Of a stretch of 64,000 nt of DNA, positions 7,984 to 16,469 are shown in pieces. The stretch's first letter is position 1. Every line of letters begins with the position of its first letter. This DNA comes from Stenotrophomonas maltophilia (GTDB taxonomy: Bacteria; Pseudomonadota; Gammaproteobacteria; Xanthomonadales; Xanthomonadaceae). The translations under genes were made by a program, and so were the position numbers. A model generated the notes under the pieces. The model saw only the letters and a list, made by a program, of their open reading frames with translations, was not told where the DNA came from and made no database searches. The stretch covers positions 3,561,501-3,625,500 of the forward strand of contig NZ_CP106759.1 of NCBI RefSeq assembly GCF_025642255.1, written 5' to 3'.

Positions 7984-9822
7984 TTACTCCACCGTCACGC
8001 TCTTGGCCAGGTTGCGCGGCTTGTCCACGTCGGTGCCACGCGCCAGTGCGGTGTGGTAGGCCAGCAACTGCACCGGAATGGTATGCACCACCGGACTGAG
8101 CACGCCCGCGTGGCGCGGCGTACGGATCACATGCACGCCTTCGCTTTCGGAGAAGTTGCTGTCCTGGTCGGCGAACACGAACAGCTCGCCTCCCCGCGCG
8201 CGGACTTCCTGCATGTTCGACTTCACCTTCTCCAGCAGGCTGTCGTTGGGGGCGATCACCACCACCGGCATGTCCTCGTCCACCAGCGCCAGCGGACCGT
8301 GCTTGAGCTCGCCCGCCGGATACGCCTCGGCATGGATATAGGAGATCTCCTTGAGCTTGAGCGAACCTTCCAGTGCGATCGGATAGTGCAGTCCACGGCC
8401 CAGGAACAGCGCGTTGGATTTGCGCGCGAAGCGCTCGGCCCAGGCCGCGATCTGCGGCTCCAGGTTCAACGCGTGCTGCACGCTGCCCGGCAGGAAGCGC
8501 AGCTGCTCCAGATAGTCGGCTTCCTGTGCGGCATCGACGCGCCCATGCAGCTTGCCCAGCACCACGGTCAGCTGGAACAGCGCGGCCAGCTGGGTAGTGA
8601 ACGCCTTGGTCGAAGCCACGCCGATCTCGGCCCCGGCACGGGTATAGCAGACCAGTTCACTGGCGCGTGGAATCGCGCTTTCCGGCACGTTGCAGATAGA
8701 CAGCGTGTGCTGGTGGCCGAGCGACTTGGCGTACTTCAGCGCCTCCATCGTGTCCAGCGTTTCGCCGGACTGGGAGATCGTCACCACCAGGTGCTTCGGG
8801 TTCGCATACGCCGCGCGGTAGCGGTACTCGCTGGCGATCTCCACGCTGCACGGCAGGCCGGCGATGGACTCGATCCAGTAGCGCGCGGTCAGGCCGGCGT
8901 AGTAGCTGGTGCCGCACGCCAGGATCTGCACGCCTTCGATGCCCGCCAGCACCGCCTCGGCATTCCTGCCGAACAGCTCGGCCGGGAAGCCACCGGCGTC
9001 GATCGCCGCCTCGATGGTGTCACCCAGCGCGCGCGGCTGCTCGTGGATTTCCTTCTGCATGAAATGGCGGTAAGGGCCGAGTTCCAGCGAGGCCAGCGAC
9101 ACGTCGGACAGGTGCACCTCGCGCTGTACCGGCTGATCGTGCTCGTCGAAGATGCGCACGCCCTCGCGGCGCACCTCGGCCGTGTCGCCCTCCTCCAGGA
9201 AGATCACCTTGCGGGTGGCCGAGATCACCGCCGAGACATCGGAGGCAACGAAATTCTCGCCCTCGCCCAGGCCGACCAGCAGCGGGCAGCCCATGCGTGC
9301 GCAGACGAAGCGCTCCGGCTCGGCACGGCTGACCACGGCCAGTGCATAGGCGCCGGTGAGTTCCTTCACGGTGCGCTGCAGCGCCACCAGCAGATCGTCA
9401 CCGCTCTGCAGATGATGATGGATCAGGTGGGCGATCACTTCGGTGTCGGTCTGCGACTCGAAGGTGTAGCCCAGCGCGCGCAGCCGCTCGCGCTGTTCTT
9501 CATGGTTCTCGATGATGCCGTTGTGGACCAGGGCCACGCCCTGGCTGATGTGCGGATGCGCATTGGCCTCGGTGACGCCGCCATGGGTGGCCCAACGCGT
9601 ATGGCCGATACCCAGCTGCGCATTGAACCCCTCGGCGGCGGCGGCAGCGGCCATCTCGGCGACCCGGCCGGTACGGCGGACGCGGTGCACGTCAGGTTGA
9701 TCGGTCGCGTCGATCACCGCGATGCCTGAAGAATCGTAGCCGCGGTACTCCAGTCGCTTCAGACCTTCGATCAGCACCGGCACCACGTCGCGATCAGCGA
9801 TCGCTCCCACGATTCCACACAT
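7984..9822 (-). CDS. glmS: Glutamine-fructose-6-phosphate aminotransferase
   Basis: A 612-residue enzyme making glucosamine-6-phosphate from fructose-6-phosphate and glutamine, the entry step to UDP-GlcNAc for peptidoglycan and LPS. The N-terminal glutaminase begins MCGIVG, so processing exposes the catalytic Cys; this fixes the start at 9822 rather than 9831. [11 protein letters not shown] and GHTRWATHG are family signatures. Two SIS domains follow ([46 protein letters not shown]), and the C-terminus is NLAKSVTVE, typical of GlmS. glmU, a later step of the same pathway, lies about 9 kb away. I saw no glmS ribozyme, as expected outside Gram-positives. Confidence 0.98.
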   Translation of the reverse strand: MCGIVGAIADRDVVPVLIEGLKRLEYRGYDSSGIAVIDATDQPDVHRVRRTGRVAEMAAAAAAEGFNAQLGIGHTRWATHGGVTEANAHPHISQGVALVHNGIIENHEEQRERLRALGYTFESQTDTEVIAHLIHHHLQSGDDLLVALQRTVKELTGAYALAVVSRAEPERFVCARMGCPLLVGLGEGENFVASDVSAVISATRKVIFLEEGDTAEVRREGVRIFDEHDQPVQREVHLSDVSLASLELGPYRHFMQKEIHEQPRALGDTIEAAIDAGGFPAELFGRNAEAVLAGIEGVQILACGTSYYAGLTARYWIESIAGLPCSVEIASEYRYRAAYANPKHLVVTISQSGETLDTMEALKYAKSLGHQHTLSICNVPESAIPRASELVCYTRAGAEIGVASTKAFTTQLAALFQLTVVLGKLHGRVDAAQEADYLEQLRFLPGSVQHALNLEPQIAAWAERFARKSNALFLGRGLHYPIALEGSLKLKEISYIHAEAYPAGELKHGPLALVDEDMPVVVIAPNDSLLEKVKSNMQEVRARGGELFVFADQDSNFSESEGVHVIRTPRHAGVLSPVVHTIPVQLLAYHTALARGTDVDKPRNLAKSVTVE

Positions 9823-9865
9823 GTCACGCATTTCCTTGAAGACGGTCGCGGCATTCTAGCGTGCG

Positions 9866-9932
9866 TGTCCGGTTTCCCCCTCCTGTCCGCTTAATGAATG
9901 TGTCCGCACAGGTGTCCGCGGACACCCGGACA
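9866..9932. promoter_or_regulatory. Array of six TGTCCG half-sites with a perfect 16-bp palindrome (candidate enhancer)
   Basis: TGTCCG occurs at 9866, 9884, 9901 and 9913 on the plus strand and as CGGACA at 9919 and 9927. The middle pair forms the perfect palindrome GGTGTCCGCGGACACC (9911-9926). Relative to the sigma-54-type promoter at 9976-9993 (start about 10003) the sites span roughly -137 to -71, the usual place for an NtrC-type activator. The array also lies within 45 bp of the divergent glmS start, so an effect on glmS is possible. Confidence 0.6.
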
Positions 9933-9975
9933 CCGCCACTCGAATTGCAACTCATTGATAGGAAAGGAAATAAAG

Positions 9976-9993
9976 TTGGCACGCAACGTGCTT
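9976..9993 (+). promoter_or_regulatory. Candidate sigma-54 (-24/-12) promoter
   Basis: TTGGCACGCAACGTGCTT matches the -24 element (TTGGCACG) exactly. It has GG and GC separated by the required 10 bp (78-79 and 90-91 of the 99xx block), with one deviation in the -12 box (GTGC for TTGC). The predicted start is near 10003, 23 bp before the adaptor gene. A sigma-54 activator is encoded at the end of the same cluster. Confidence 0.65.
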
Positions 9994-10025
9994 GGTATGG
10001 ATCACCACCGTCAGGCACGAACCCG

Positions 10026-11303
10026 ATGATCCGCGACACTTCCGCCCAGGACCAGATCGTTTCCTCCACCCCGGCCCGCCCGACCGCCGCCGCCTGGCAT
10101 CGCTACCGTTGGCCGGCACTGGGCAGCATCGCCCTGCTCGCCGGCATCGGCTGGGCCGTGTACGCCTGGGCAAACGCCAGCCGCTCGTTCGACAGCAGCC
10201 GGGTGCGCATCGCCGAAGTGCAACGTGGCGACCTGGTGCGTGACATCGCTGCCGACGGCCGTGTGATCGCCGCCAACAGCCCGGTGCTGTATGCGATCTC
10301 CGCCGGTACCGTGGACCTGAAGGTCGTGGCCGGCGACGTGGTCAAGAAGGGACAGGAGCTGGCGATCATCGACAGCCCGGAACTGCGCAGCAAGCTGGCC
10401 CAGGAACAGGCCACCCTGGCTGGCCTGGAAGCCGAGGCCAGCCGCGCCGCGCTGGACGCAACGCTGGCCCGCGCCAAGTCGCGCAAGGAAACCGATCAGG
10501 CCACCATCGAGCGCCAGGCTGCCGATCGCGACCTGCAACGCTACCAGCGCGGCTTCGACGGCGGTGCGGTGCCGCAGATCGACCTGGCCAAGGCCCAGGA
10601 CAGCCTGAAGAAGGCCGACATCAGCCTTGCCAACGCCACCACCGATGCCCGCCTGCAGAGCCAGGGCGCCGACCTGGATGCACGCAACAAGCGGTTGCTG
10701 GCCGATCGCCAGAAGGCGGTGGTGGCCGAAGTGCAGCGCCAGGTCGATGCGCTGACCCTGCGCGCGCCGTTTGATGGCCAGGTAGGCCAGGTGCAGGCCA
10801 CCCAGTCCACCAACCTGGCGGCCAATGCGCCGGTGCTGGGCGTGGTGGACCTGTCCAAGTTCGAAGTCGAGATCAAGGTTCCGGAAAGCTTCGCTCGTGA
10901 TCTGGCCATCGGCATGCCCGCACAGCTCACCGGCGGCAACGGCCAGCCGTTCCCGGGCGAGATCAGCGCGGTGTCGCCGGAAGTGGTGAACGGCGAGGTC
11001 AATGCCCGCGTGCGCTTCGCCGACAAGCAGCCCGAAGGCCTGCGCCAGAGCCAGCGGATGTCGGTCCGGGTGCTGCTGGATACCCGCAAGAACGTGCTGA
11101 AGGTCGAGCGCGGCCCGTTCGTCGAACAGGGCAACGGCGTGGCCTACGTGATGGATGGCCGCACGGCGGTGCGCCGTCCGGTGGAACTGGGCGTCAGCAG
11201 CCTGGGCGAAGTGGAAATCAAGTCGGGTGTGCAGCCGGGCGACCGTATCGTGGTCTCCGGCAGCGACCTGTTCAAGGACGCCGAACGCGTCTCCGTCAAC
11301 TGA
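10026..11303 (+). CDS. Periplasmic adaptor (membrane fusion) subunit of an ABC exporter
   Basis: A 425-residue HlyD/MacA-type adaptor anchored by one helix (about residues 29-47). A lipoyl-like half motif (GTVDLKVVAGDVVKKGQELAIIDSPEL) is followed by a long alpha-helical hairpin (about 115-220) and a second half (VDALTLRAPFDGQVGQVQ), then beta-barrel and C-terminal segments. It should link the two permeases to an outer-membrane channel, which is not encoded here. ATG 10026 is preferred over in-frame starts back to 9861 because those lie upstream of the predicted transcription start. The ATPase follows after 24 bp. Confidence 0.88.
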   Translation: MIRDTSAQDQIVSSTPARPTAAAWHRYRWPALGSIALLAGIGWAVYAWANASRSFDSSRVRIAEVQRGDLVRDIAADGRVIAANSPVLYAISAGTVDLKVVAGDVVKKGQELAIIDSPELRSKLAQEQATLAGLEAEASRAALDATLARAKSRKETDQATIERQAADRDLQRYQRGFDGGAVPQIDLAKAQDSLKKADISLANATTDARLQSQGADLDARNKRLLADRQKAVVAEVQRQVDALTLRAPFDGQVGQVQATQSTNLAANAPVLGVVDLSKFEVEIKVPESFARDLAIGMPAQLTGGNGQPFPGEISAVSPEVVNGEVNARVRFADKQPEGLRQSQRMSVRVLLDTRKNVLKVERGPFVEQGNGVAYVMDGRTAVRRPVELGVSSLGEVEIKSGVQPGDRIVVSGSDLFKDAERVSVN

Positions 11304-11327
11304 TACATCCTGGAGAGAGGACACCCC

Positions 11328-12050
11328 ATGTACATGCTCGAAATGCGTTCGGTCGCCAAGGTCTTCCGCACTGAACAGGTGGAAACCCATGCACTGCGCT
11401 CGCTGGAACTGCAGGTCAAGGAGGGCGAGTTCGTCGCCGTCACCGGTCCCTCCGGCTCCGGCAAGACCACCTTCCTCAACATCGCCGGCCTGCTGGAAAC
11501 CTTCACCAGCGGCACCTACCTGCTTGATGGCGAGGATGTCAGCCAGCTCGGTGACGATGCGCGCAGCCGCCTGCGCAACCAGAAGATCGGCTTCATCTTC
11601 CAGGGCTTCAACCTGATTCCGGACCTGAACCTGTTCGACAACGTCGACGTGCCGCTTCGCTACCGCAAGATGAGTGCCGGCGAGCGCCGTGAGCGCATCG
11701 AGAAGGCGCTGACCCAGGTCGGCCTGGGCTCACGCATGAAGCACTACCCGAACGAACTGTCCGGCGGCCAGCAGCAGCGCGCGGCGATTGCCCGTGCCCT
11801 CGCCGGCAGCCCGCGCCTGCTGCTGGCCGACGAACCGACCGGCAACCTGGATACGCAGATGGCACGTGGCGTGATGGAGCTGCTGGAGGAAATCAACGCG
11901 GCCGGCACCACCATCGTCATGGTCACCCATGATCCGGAACTGGCCGCGCGTGCGCAGCGCAACGTGCACATCGTCGATGGCCAGGTCACCGACCTGGTGC
12001 GCGAGCCGGTGCTGGCCACCCCGCGCCGCATCGTCGCCGTCAACGAGTGA
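11328..12050 (+). CDS. ABC transporter ATP-binding protein (MacB/LolD type)
   Basis: A 240-residue ATPase with Walker A GPSGSGKT (40-47), Q-loop FQGFNLIPDLN, signature LSGGQ (144-148), Walker B LLLADEP (164-170) and switch His in MVTHD. NLIPDLN and EPTGNLD are typical of the MacB/LolD/FtsE clade, which powers mechanotransmission or lipid and peptide export rather than uptake. It lies between the adaptor and two permeases with short gaps and is preceded by GGAGAGAGG. It has no fused membrane domain, so the exporter is a four-polypeptide version of MacAB. Confidence 0.93.
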   Translation: MYMLEMRSVAKVFRTEQVETHALRSLELQVKEGEFVAVTGPSGSGKTTFLNIAGLLETFTSGTYLLDGEDVSQLGDDARSRLRNQKIGFIFQGFNLIPDLNLFDNVDVPLRYRKMSAGERRERIEKALTQVGLGSRMKHYPNELSGGQQQRAAIARALAGSPRLLLADEPTGNLDTQMARGVMELLEEINAAGTTIVMVTHDPELAARAQRNVHIVDGQVTDLVREPVLATPRRIVAVNE

Positions 12051-12060
12051 GGGCATGCCC

Positions 12061-13365
12061 ATGTTCGCCTACTACGCTCGACTGGCGGTACGCAGCTTCC
12101 GCCGCAACAAGGTACTGACCGCGCTGATGGTGGTGGCCATCGCACTGGGCATCGGTGCCTCGATGACCACCCTGACCGTGTTCCATGTCCTGTCCGGCGA
12201 TCCGATTCCGGAGAAGAGCGACCGCCTGTTCTACGCGCAGCTCGATCCGCGGCCGCGCTCCGGCTACCTGACGGACGAGGAGCCGGAAGGCCAGATGACG
12301 CGGTTCGACGCCGAAGCCCTGCTGCGCGAGAAGCGCGCCGTGCACCAGGCGATGATGAGTGGCGGCAGTGCCATCGTCGAGCCGGAGGGCAGCACCCTCA
12401 AGCCGTTCTCGGTGGATACGCGCTGGACCTCGGCGGACTTCTTCCCGATGTTCAACGTGCCGATGCAGTACGGCCGCGCCTGGTCTGCCAGCGACGACGA
12501 TGCGCACAGCCGCGTGGTGGTGCTGTCCAAGGCCATCAATGAAAAGCTGTTCCAGGGCGCCAACAGCGTGGGCCGGGAGATACGCGTGAACAGCCAGTCG
12601 CTGCGCGTGATCGGCGTGATGAAGGAATGGAATCCCGAACCGCAGTTCTTCGACCTGACCACCGGTTCCTACGGCAAGGACGAGGACCTGCTGGTGCCGT
12701 TCTCCACTGCCATGGATCTGGATTTCGGCAACAACGGCAACATGAACTGCTTCCGCGACGGCGGCCCGGGCGGCGACAGCCACTCGCTCAGTGCGGCCTG
12801 CACCTGGATCCAGTACTGGGTCGAGCTGGAGCCGGGCAAGGTCGATGACTACCGCCGCTATCTGGTGAACTACTCCGACCAGCAGCGCGCTGCAGGCCGC
12901 TTCGAGCGTCCCGCCAACGTGCGTGTGCGCAGCGTCATGGAGTGGCTGGACTTCAACGGTGCGGTGCCCAGCGACGTGCGCCTGCAGATGTGGCTGGCGC
13001 TGGGCTTCCTGGGCGTGTGCCTGGTCAATACGGTCGGTCTGCTGCTGGCCAAGTTCCTGCGCCGCAGCGGTGAGATCGGCGTGCGGCGTGCGCTGGGTGC
13101 CAGCCGTGGGCAGATCTTCCTGCAGTGCCTGGTCGAAGCCGGTGCCATCGGTGTGGTCGGCGGTGTGCTCGGCATCGGCCTGGCCCTGATCGGTCTGGCC
13201 GCAGTGCGCAGGCAGCCGGTGGAGTACGCCCAGCTGGCCCATCTGGACGGCAGCATGCTGCTGCTCGCCCTCGGCCTGACCCTGCTGGCCAGCCTGGCCG
13301 CCGGATTCCTTCCGGCCTGGCGTGCCATGCAGGTCACCCCCGCCATCCAGCTCAAGTCGCAGTAA
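12061..13365 (+). CDS. MacB-like ABC transporter permease, first of two
   Basis: A 434-residue permease of the FtsX/MacB fold: TM1 (about 13-38, VLTALMVVAIALGIGASM), a large periplasmic core domain, then three helices in the last 130 residues with the coupling sequence RSGEIGVRRALGASRGQIF. ATG 12061 is preferred over 12055 for better spacing to GAGGG; the two differ by two residues. The periplasmic domain contains two Cys (NMNCFRDGG and AACTW) that might form a disulfide. It overlaps no neighbour and precedes a second, different permease, implying a heterodimer. Confidence 0.9.
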   Translation: MFAYYARLAVRSFRRNKVLTALMVVAIALGIGASMTTLTVFHVLSGDPIPEKSDRLFYAQLDPRPRSGYLTDEEPEGQMTRFDAEALLREKRAVHQAMMSGGSAIVEPEGSTLKPFSVDTRWTSADFFPMFNVPMQYGRAWSASDDDAHSRVVVLSKAINEKLFQGANSVGREIRVNSQSLRVIGVMKEWNPEPQFFDLTTGSYGKDEDLLVPFSTAMDLDFGNNGNMNCFRDGGPGGDSHSLSAACTWIQYWVELEPGKVDDYRRYLVNYSDQQRAAGRFERPANVRVRSVMEWLDFNGAVPSDVRLQMWLALGFLGVCLVNTVGLLLAKFLRRSGEIGVRRALGASRGQIFLQCLVEAGAIGVVGGVLGIGLALIGLAAVRRQPVEYAQLAHLDGSMLLLALGLTLLASLAAGFLPAWRAMQVTPAIQLKSQ

Positions 13366-13381
13366 GCACAAGGACACTGCC

Positions 13382-14605
13382 ATGGATATCCGCCCCATCC
13401 TCAGCACGCTGCGCCGGCACAAGACCGCCGCTGCCCTGATCGTGCTGGAAATCGCGCTGACCTGCGCCATCGTCTGCAACGCGTTGTTCCTGGTCAGCCA
13501 GCGCGTGGAGAAGATCACCCAGCCCAGCGGCCTGGCCGAGAACGAACTGGTGATCGTCCGTACCAGTGGCATCGGTACCCAGACCAATGCCATGGCGCGT
13601 ACCCAGGAAGACCTGGCCGCGCTGCGCGCCGTTCCCGGTGCGACCAGCGTGACCAAGGTCAACCAGCTGCCGTTCCGCCCCAGCTCGTCCAATACCAGCA
13701 TCTCGCGCGAGCGCGACCAGGAACGGCCGACGACCTCGGCGACGCTGTACATGTTCAACGAAGGTGCGTTGTCCACCCTGGGCCTGCAGCTGGTGGCCGG
13801 CCGTGACTTCCTGCCCAGCGAGTACATCGACTTCGAGGACGCACGCAAGTCGGCCAGCACCACACCGGACAAGGCATCGGCGGTGATCCTCAACCAGGCC
13901 GTGGCCGAGAAGATGTTCCCGGGCCAGAACCCGCTGGGCAAGACCTTCTACATGGGTCGGCAGGCGCTGCACGTGGTGGGCGTGGTTGCCCACCTCGCGC
14001 CGCCGACGGACTGGAACAACAACACCACCCTGTCGATGATCCTGCCGGTGCGCACCGACTTCGCCAGCGGCGGCCCGTACATGCTGCGCACCACGCCTGA
14101 ACGCCGCGATGAAGTGCTGAAGGGTGCCCTGGCGGCCCTGGAACGCAACGATCCCAACCGCCTGGTGCGCGAGAAGCTCAGCTATGAGGACCAGCGCAAC
14201 GACTACTTCAAGAACGACCGGGCGATGGTCGGGCTGCTGGTCACCGTATGCATCGCCCTGCTGGTGGTGACGGCGCTGGGCATCGTCGGCCTGGCCAGCT
14301 TCTGGGTGCAGCAGCGCAGCAAGCAGATCGGCATCCGCCGTGCCCTCGGTGCCACCCGCGGCCAGGTGCTGCGCTACTTCCAGACCGAGAACTTCCTGCT
14401 GGCCTCGCTGGGCATCGTGCTGGGCATGCTGGCGGCCTACGCCATCAATCTGTGGTTGATGAACATGTACGAGCTGCCTCGCATGCCGCTGCTGTACCTG
14501 CCGCTGGGTGCGGTGCTGCTGTGGGCACTGGGCCAGATCGCCGTGTTCGGCCCTGCGCGCCGGGCGGCCGCCGTGCCTCCGGCCGTCGCCACGCGGGGGG
14601 CCTGA
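13382..14605 (+). CDS. MacB-like ABC transporter permease, second of two
   Basis: A 407-residue paralogue of the preceding permease: TM1 at about 15-40, a periplasmic domain with EGALSTLGLQLVAGRDF, then three C-terminal helices and SKQIGIRRALGATRGQVLRYF. It starts 17 bp after the first permease. Its periplasmic domain is shorter and lacks the partner's Cys pair, so the two are not interchangeable. With the single ATPase it should form a heterodimeric exporter, as in LolCE or YknYZ-type systems. The substrate is unknown; antimicrobial peptides or envelope components are reasonable guesses. Confidence 0.9.
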   Translation: MDIRPILSTLRRHKTAAALIVLEIALTCAIVCNALFLVSQRVEKITQPSGLAENELVIVRTSGIGTQTNAMARTQEDLAALRAVPGATSVTKVNQLPFRPSSSNTSISRERDQERPTTSATLYMFNEGALSTLGLQLVAGRDFLPSEYIDFEDARKSASTTPDKASAVILNQAVAEKMFPGQNPLGKTFYMGRQALHVVGVVAHLAPPTDWNNNTTLSMILPVRTDFASGGPYMLRTTPERRDEVLKGALAALERNDPNRLVREKLSYEDQRNDYFKNDRAMVGLLVTVCIALLVVTALGIVGLASFWVQQRSKQIGIRRALGATRGQVLRYFQTENFLLASLGIVLGMLAAYAINLWLMNMYELPRMPLLYLPLGAVLLWALGQIAVFGPARRAAAVPPAVATRGA

Positions 14606-14606
14606 C

Positions 14607-14999
14607 ATGCGCGCACCTTTCCTGGCGATGATGCTGATGCTGCCACTGCCGGCCCTTGCCGGCAGCAGCAACCAGCAGACCATGAGCTGGCAGGACGACG
14701 GCGCCCATGTGGCGCTGGCTTCCTCGGGTGGCCACGTGCGGGTCGATGCGGCGCATCCGGAGGCGCGCTTCGGCGTGCGCCGTGGCGACCGCATCCTGCG
14801 CGTGGACGATACCGCCGTGCAGCAGGTCGACCAGCTGACAGCCGCGATGCAGGCCACCGACGCATCCAGCGTACGGCTGCTGCTGCAGCGCGATGGAAAG
14901 ACGCTGACCGTGCCGGTGTCCCTGGCTGGCTGGCGGCCCCTGCTGTCACCGCCCACCGCACCACCACCGCCGCCGGCTCCGCCGCCGCCACGACGGTGA
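14607..14999 (+). CDS. Secreted PDZ-domain protein
   Basis: A 130-residue protein with a signal peptide (about 1-19, ending ALAGS) and one PDZ-like fold (FGVRRGDRILRVDDTAVQQVDQLTAAMQ). The C-terminal tail is proline-rich (PPTAPPPPPAPPPP). The start lies one base after the permease stop, so it belongs to the exporter operon. There is no protease domain. A small PDZ protein with an exporter could act as a periplasmic substrate-binding or assembly factor, but that is inference and I know no characterised homologue. Confidence 0.75.
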   Translation: MRAPFLAMMLMLPLPALAGSSNQQTMSWQDDGAHVALASSGGHVRVDAAHPEARFGVRRGDRILRVDDTAVQQVDQLTAAMQATDASSVRLLLQRDGKTLTVPVSLAGWRPLLSPPTAPPPPPAPPPPRR

Positions 15000-15122
15000 T
15001 CCGGCACCGGCTGCAGGGCGGCAGCTTTTAGCTATGCTTGATGGGTGGCGCCGGCTCCTGCCGGCGCCCTGGAACCTACAGCTCTCTCCGGCGCTGCCCA
15101 TCCCTTTTTCCAGAACCGGTCC

Positions 15123-16469
15123 ATGCCCGCGATCCTCATCATCGACGACAACGCCAGCGTGGGCACCGCGCTGGACGTGCTGTTCTCCCTGCACGACATC
15201 GACACGCTGCAGGCACAGAGCCCGGCCGAAGGCCTGGCCCTGCTCGAATCGCAGCCGGTGGACCTGGTGATCCAGGACATGAACTTCAGCGAGGACACCA
15301 CCTCCGGCGAGGAAGGTGAGGCTCTGTTCGCACAGATCCGCGCACGCCACCCCGACCTGCCGGTGATCCTGCTGACCGCCTGGACCCATCTGAGCAGCGC
15401 GGTGGACCTGGTCAAGGCCGGCGCGGCCGATTACCTGGCCAAGCCCTGGGACGACCGCAAGCTGCTGACCACGGTCAACAACCTGCTGGAACTGTCCGAA
15501 GCACGTCGCGAACTGGACCGTCGGCGCGAACGCGAGCAGCGTCAGCGCACCGCGCTGGAACAGAAGTACGACCTCAGTGGTGCCGTCTTCGCCGATCCTG
15601 CCAGTGAACGCGTGATCGCCCTGGCCTGCCAGGTCGCACGCTCCGAACTGCCGGTCCTGATCACCGGACCCAATGGCGCCGGCAAGGAGAAGATCGCGCA
15701 GATCATCCAGGCCAATTCGCTGGTGGCAAAGGGACCGTTCGTCACGGTCAACTGTGGTGCGCTGCCGTCCGAGCTGATCGAAGCCGAGCTGTTCGGCGCC
15801 GAGGCAGGTGCCTACACCGGTGCCAACAAGGCGCGCGAAGGCAAGTTCGAGGCGGCCGATGGAGGCACCCTGTTCCTGGATGAGATCGGCAACCTGTCGC
15901 TGGGCGGGCAGATGAAGCTGCTGCGCGTGCTGGAGACCGGTCGCTTCGAGCGCCTGGGCTCCAACCGCGAACGCCAGGTCAAGGTACGCGTGGTCAGCGC
16001 CACCAATGCCGACCTGCCGGCGATGATCCGCGACGGCACGTTCCGCGAGGACCTGTACTACCGCCTCAACACCGTGGAGCTGGTGCTGCCGCCGCTGGCC
16101 GAGCGGCCCGGCGACATCCTGCCGCTGGCCGAACGCTTCCTGGCGGGCGGCAAGCCGTTGTCCAGCGCCGCCGCTGCCGCGTTGCAACGGCACCCGTGGC
16201 CGGGCAACGTGCGCGAACTGCGCAACGTGATCCAGCGCGCCGAGCTGCTGGCCACCGGCAACCGCATCGAAGTGACCGATCTCAACCTGCCACGCGCTCC
16301 GGCTGCGCCACGCCCGGCGCCGAGCGCCGGCAACGATCCGGACCGCACGCGCATCGAGGAGGTACTGGCGCGCAATCATGGGGTCATCGCGCAGGCGGCC
16401 GCCGAACTCGGTCTCAGCCGCCAGGCACTGTACCGGCGCATGGACCGCCACGGCATTCCGCGCGAATGA
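15123..16469 (+). CDS. Sigma-54-dependent response regulator (NtrC family)
   Basis: A 448-residue three-domain activator. The receiver (1-120) has the acidic pair DD near 8-9, phospho-acceptor D52 and K107. The AAA+ domain has GPNGAGKE (182-189) as Walker A, GAYTGA (229-234), a variant of the GAFTGA loop that contacts sigma-54, and GGTLFLDEI (247-255) as Walker B. A Fis-type helix-turn-helix occupies about 415-445 (GVIAQAAAELGLSRQALYRRM). The stop overlaps the kinase start (ATGA). It lies 123 bp after the exporter operon and is the natural candidate to bind the TGTCCG array at 9866-9932. Confidence 0.95.
   Translation: MPAILIIDDNASVGTALDVLFSLHDIDTLQAQSPAEGLALLESQPVDLVIQDMNFSEDTTSGEEGEALFAQIRARHPDLPVILLTAWTHLSSAVDLVKAGAADYLAKPWDDRKLLTTVNNLLELSEARRELDRRREREQRQRTALEQKYDLSGAVFADPASERVIALACQVARSELPVLITGPNGAGKEKIAQIIQANSLVAKGPFVTVNCGALPSELIEAELFGAEAGAYTGANKAREGKFEAADGGTLFLDEIGNLSLGGQMKLLRVLETGRFERLGSNRERQVKVRVVSATNADLPAMIRDGTFREDLYYRLNTVELVLPPLAERPGDILPLAERFLAGGKPLSSAAAAALQRHPWPGNVRELRNVIQRAELLATGNRIEVTDLNLPRAPAAPRPAPSAGNDPDRTRIEEVLARNHGVIAQAAAELGLSRQALYRRMDRHGIPRE

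Noticed and set aside
7942-9729. A 595-codon plus-strand frame
   Set aside because: Antisense to glmS, with no motif.
9861-9895. Possible 3' end of a tRNA or attachment site (GTCCGGTTTCCCCCTCC)
   Set aside because: No T-arm GGTTCGAATCC, no acceptor-stem partner and no CCA. The resemblance comes from the TGTCCG repeats.
12040-13941. A 633-codon minus-strand frame
   Set aside because: Antisense to both permeases; bridging two genes rules it out.
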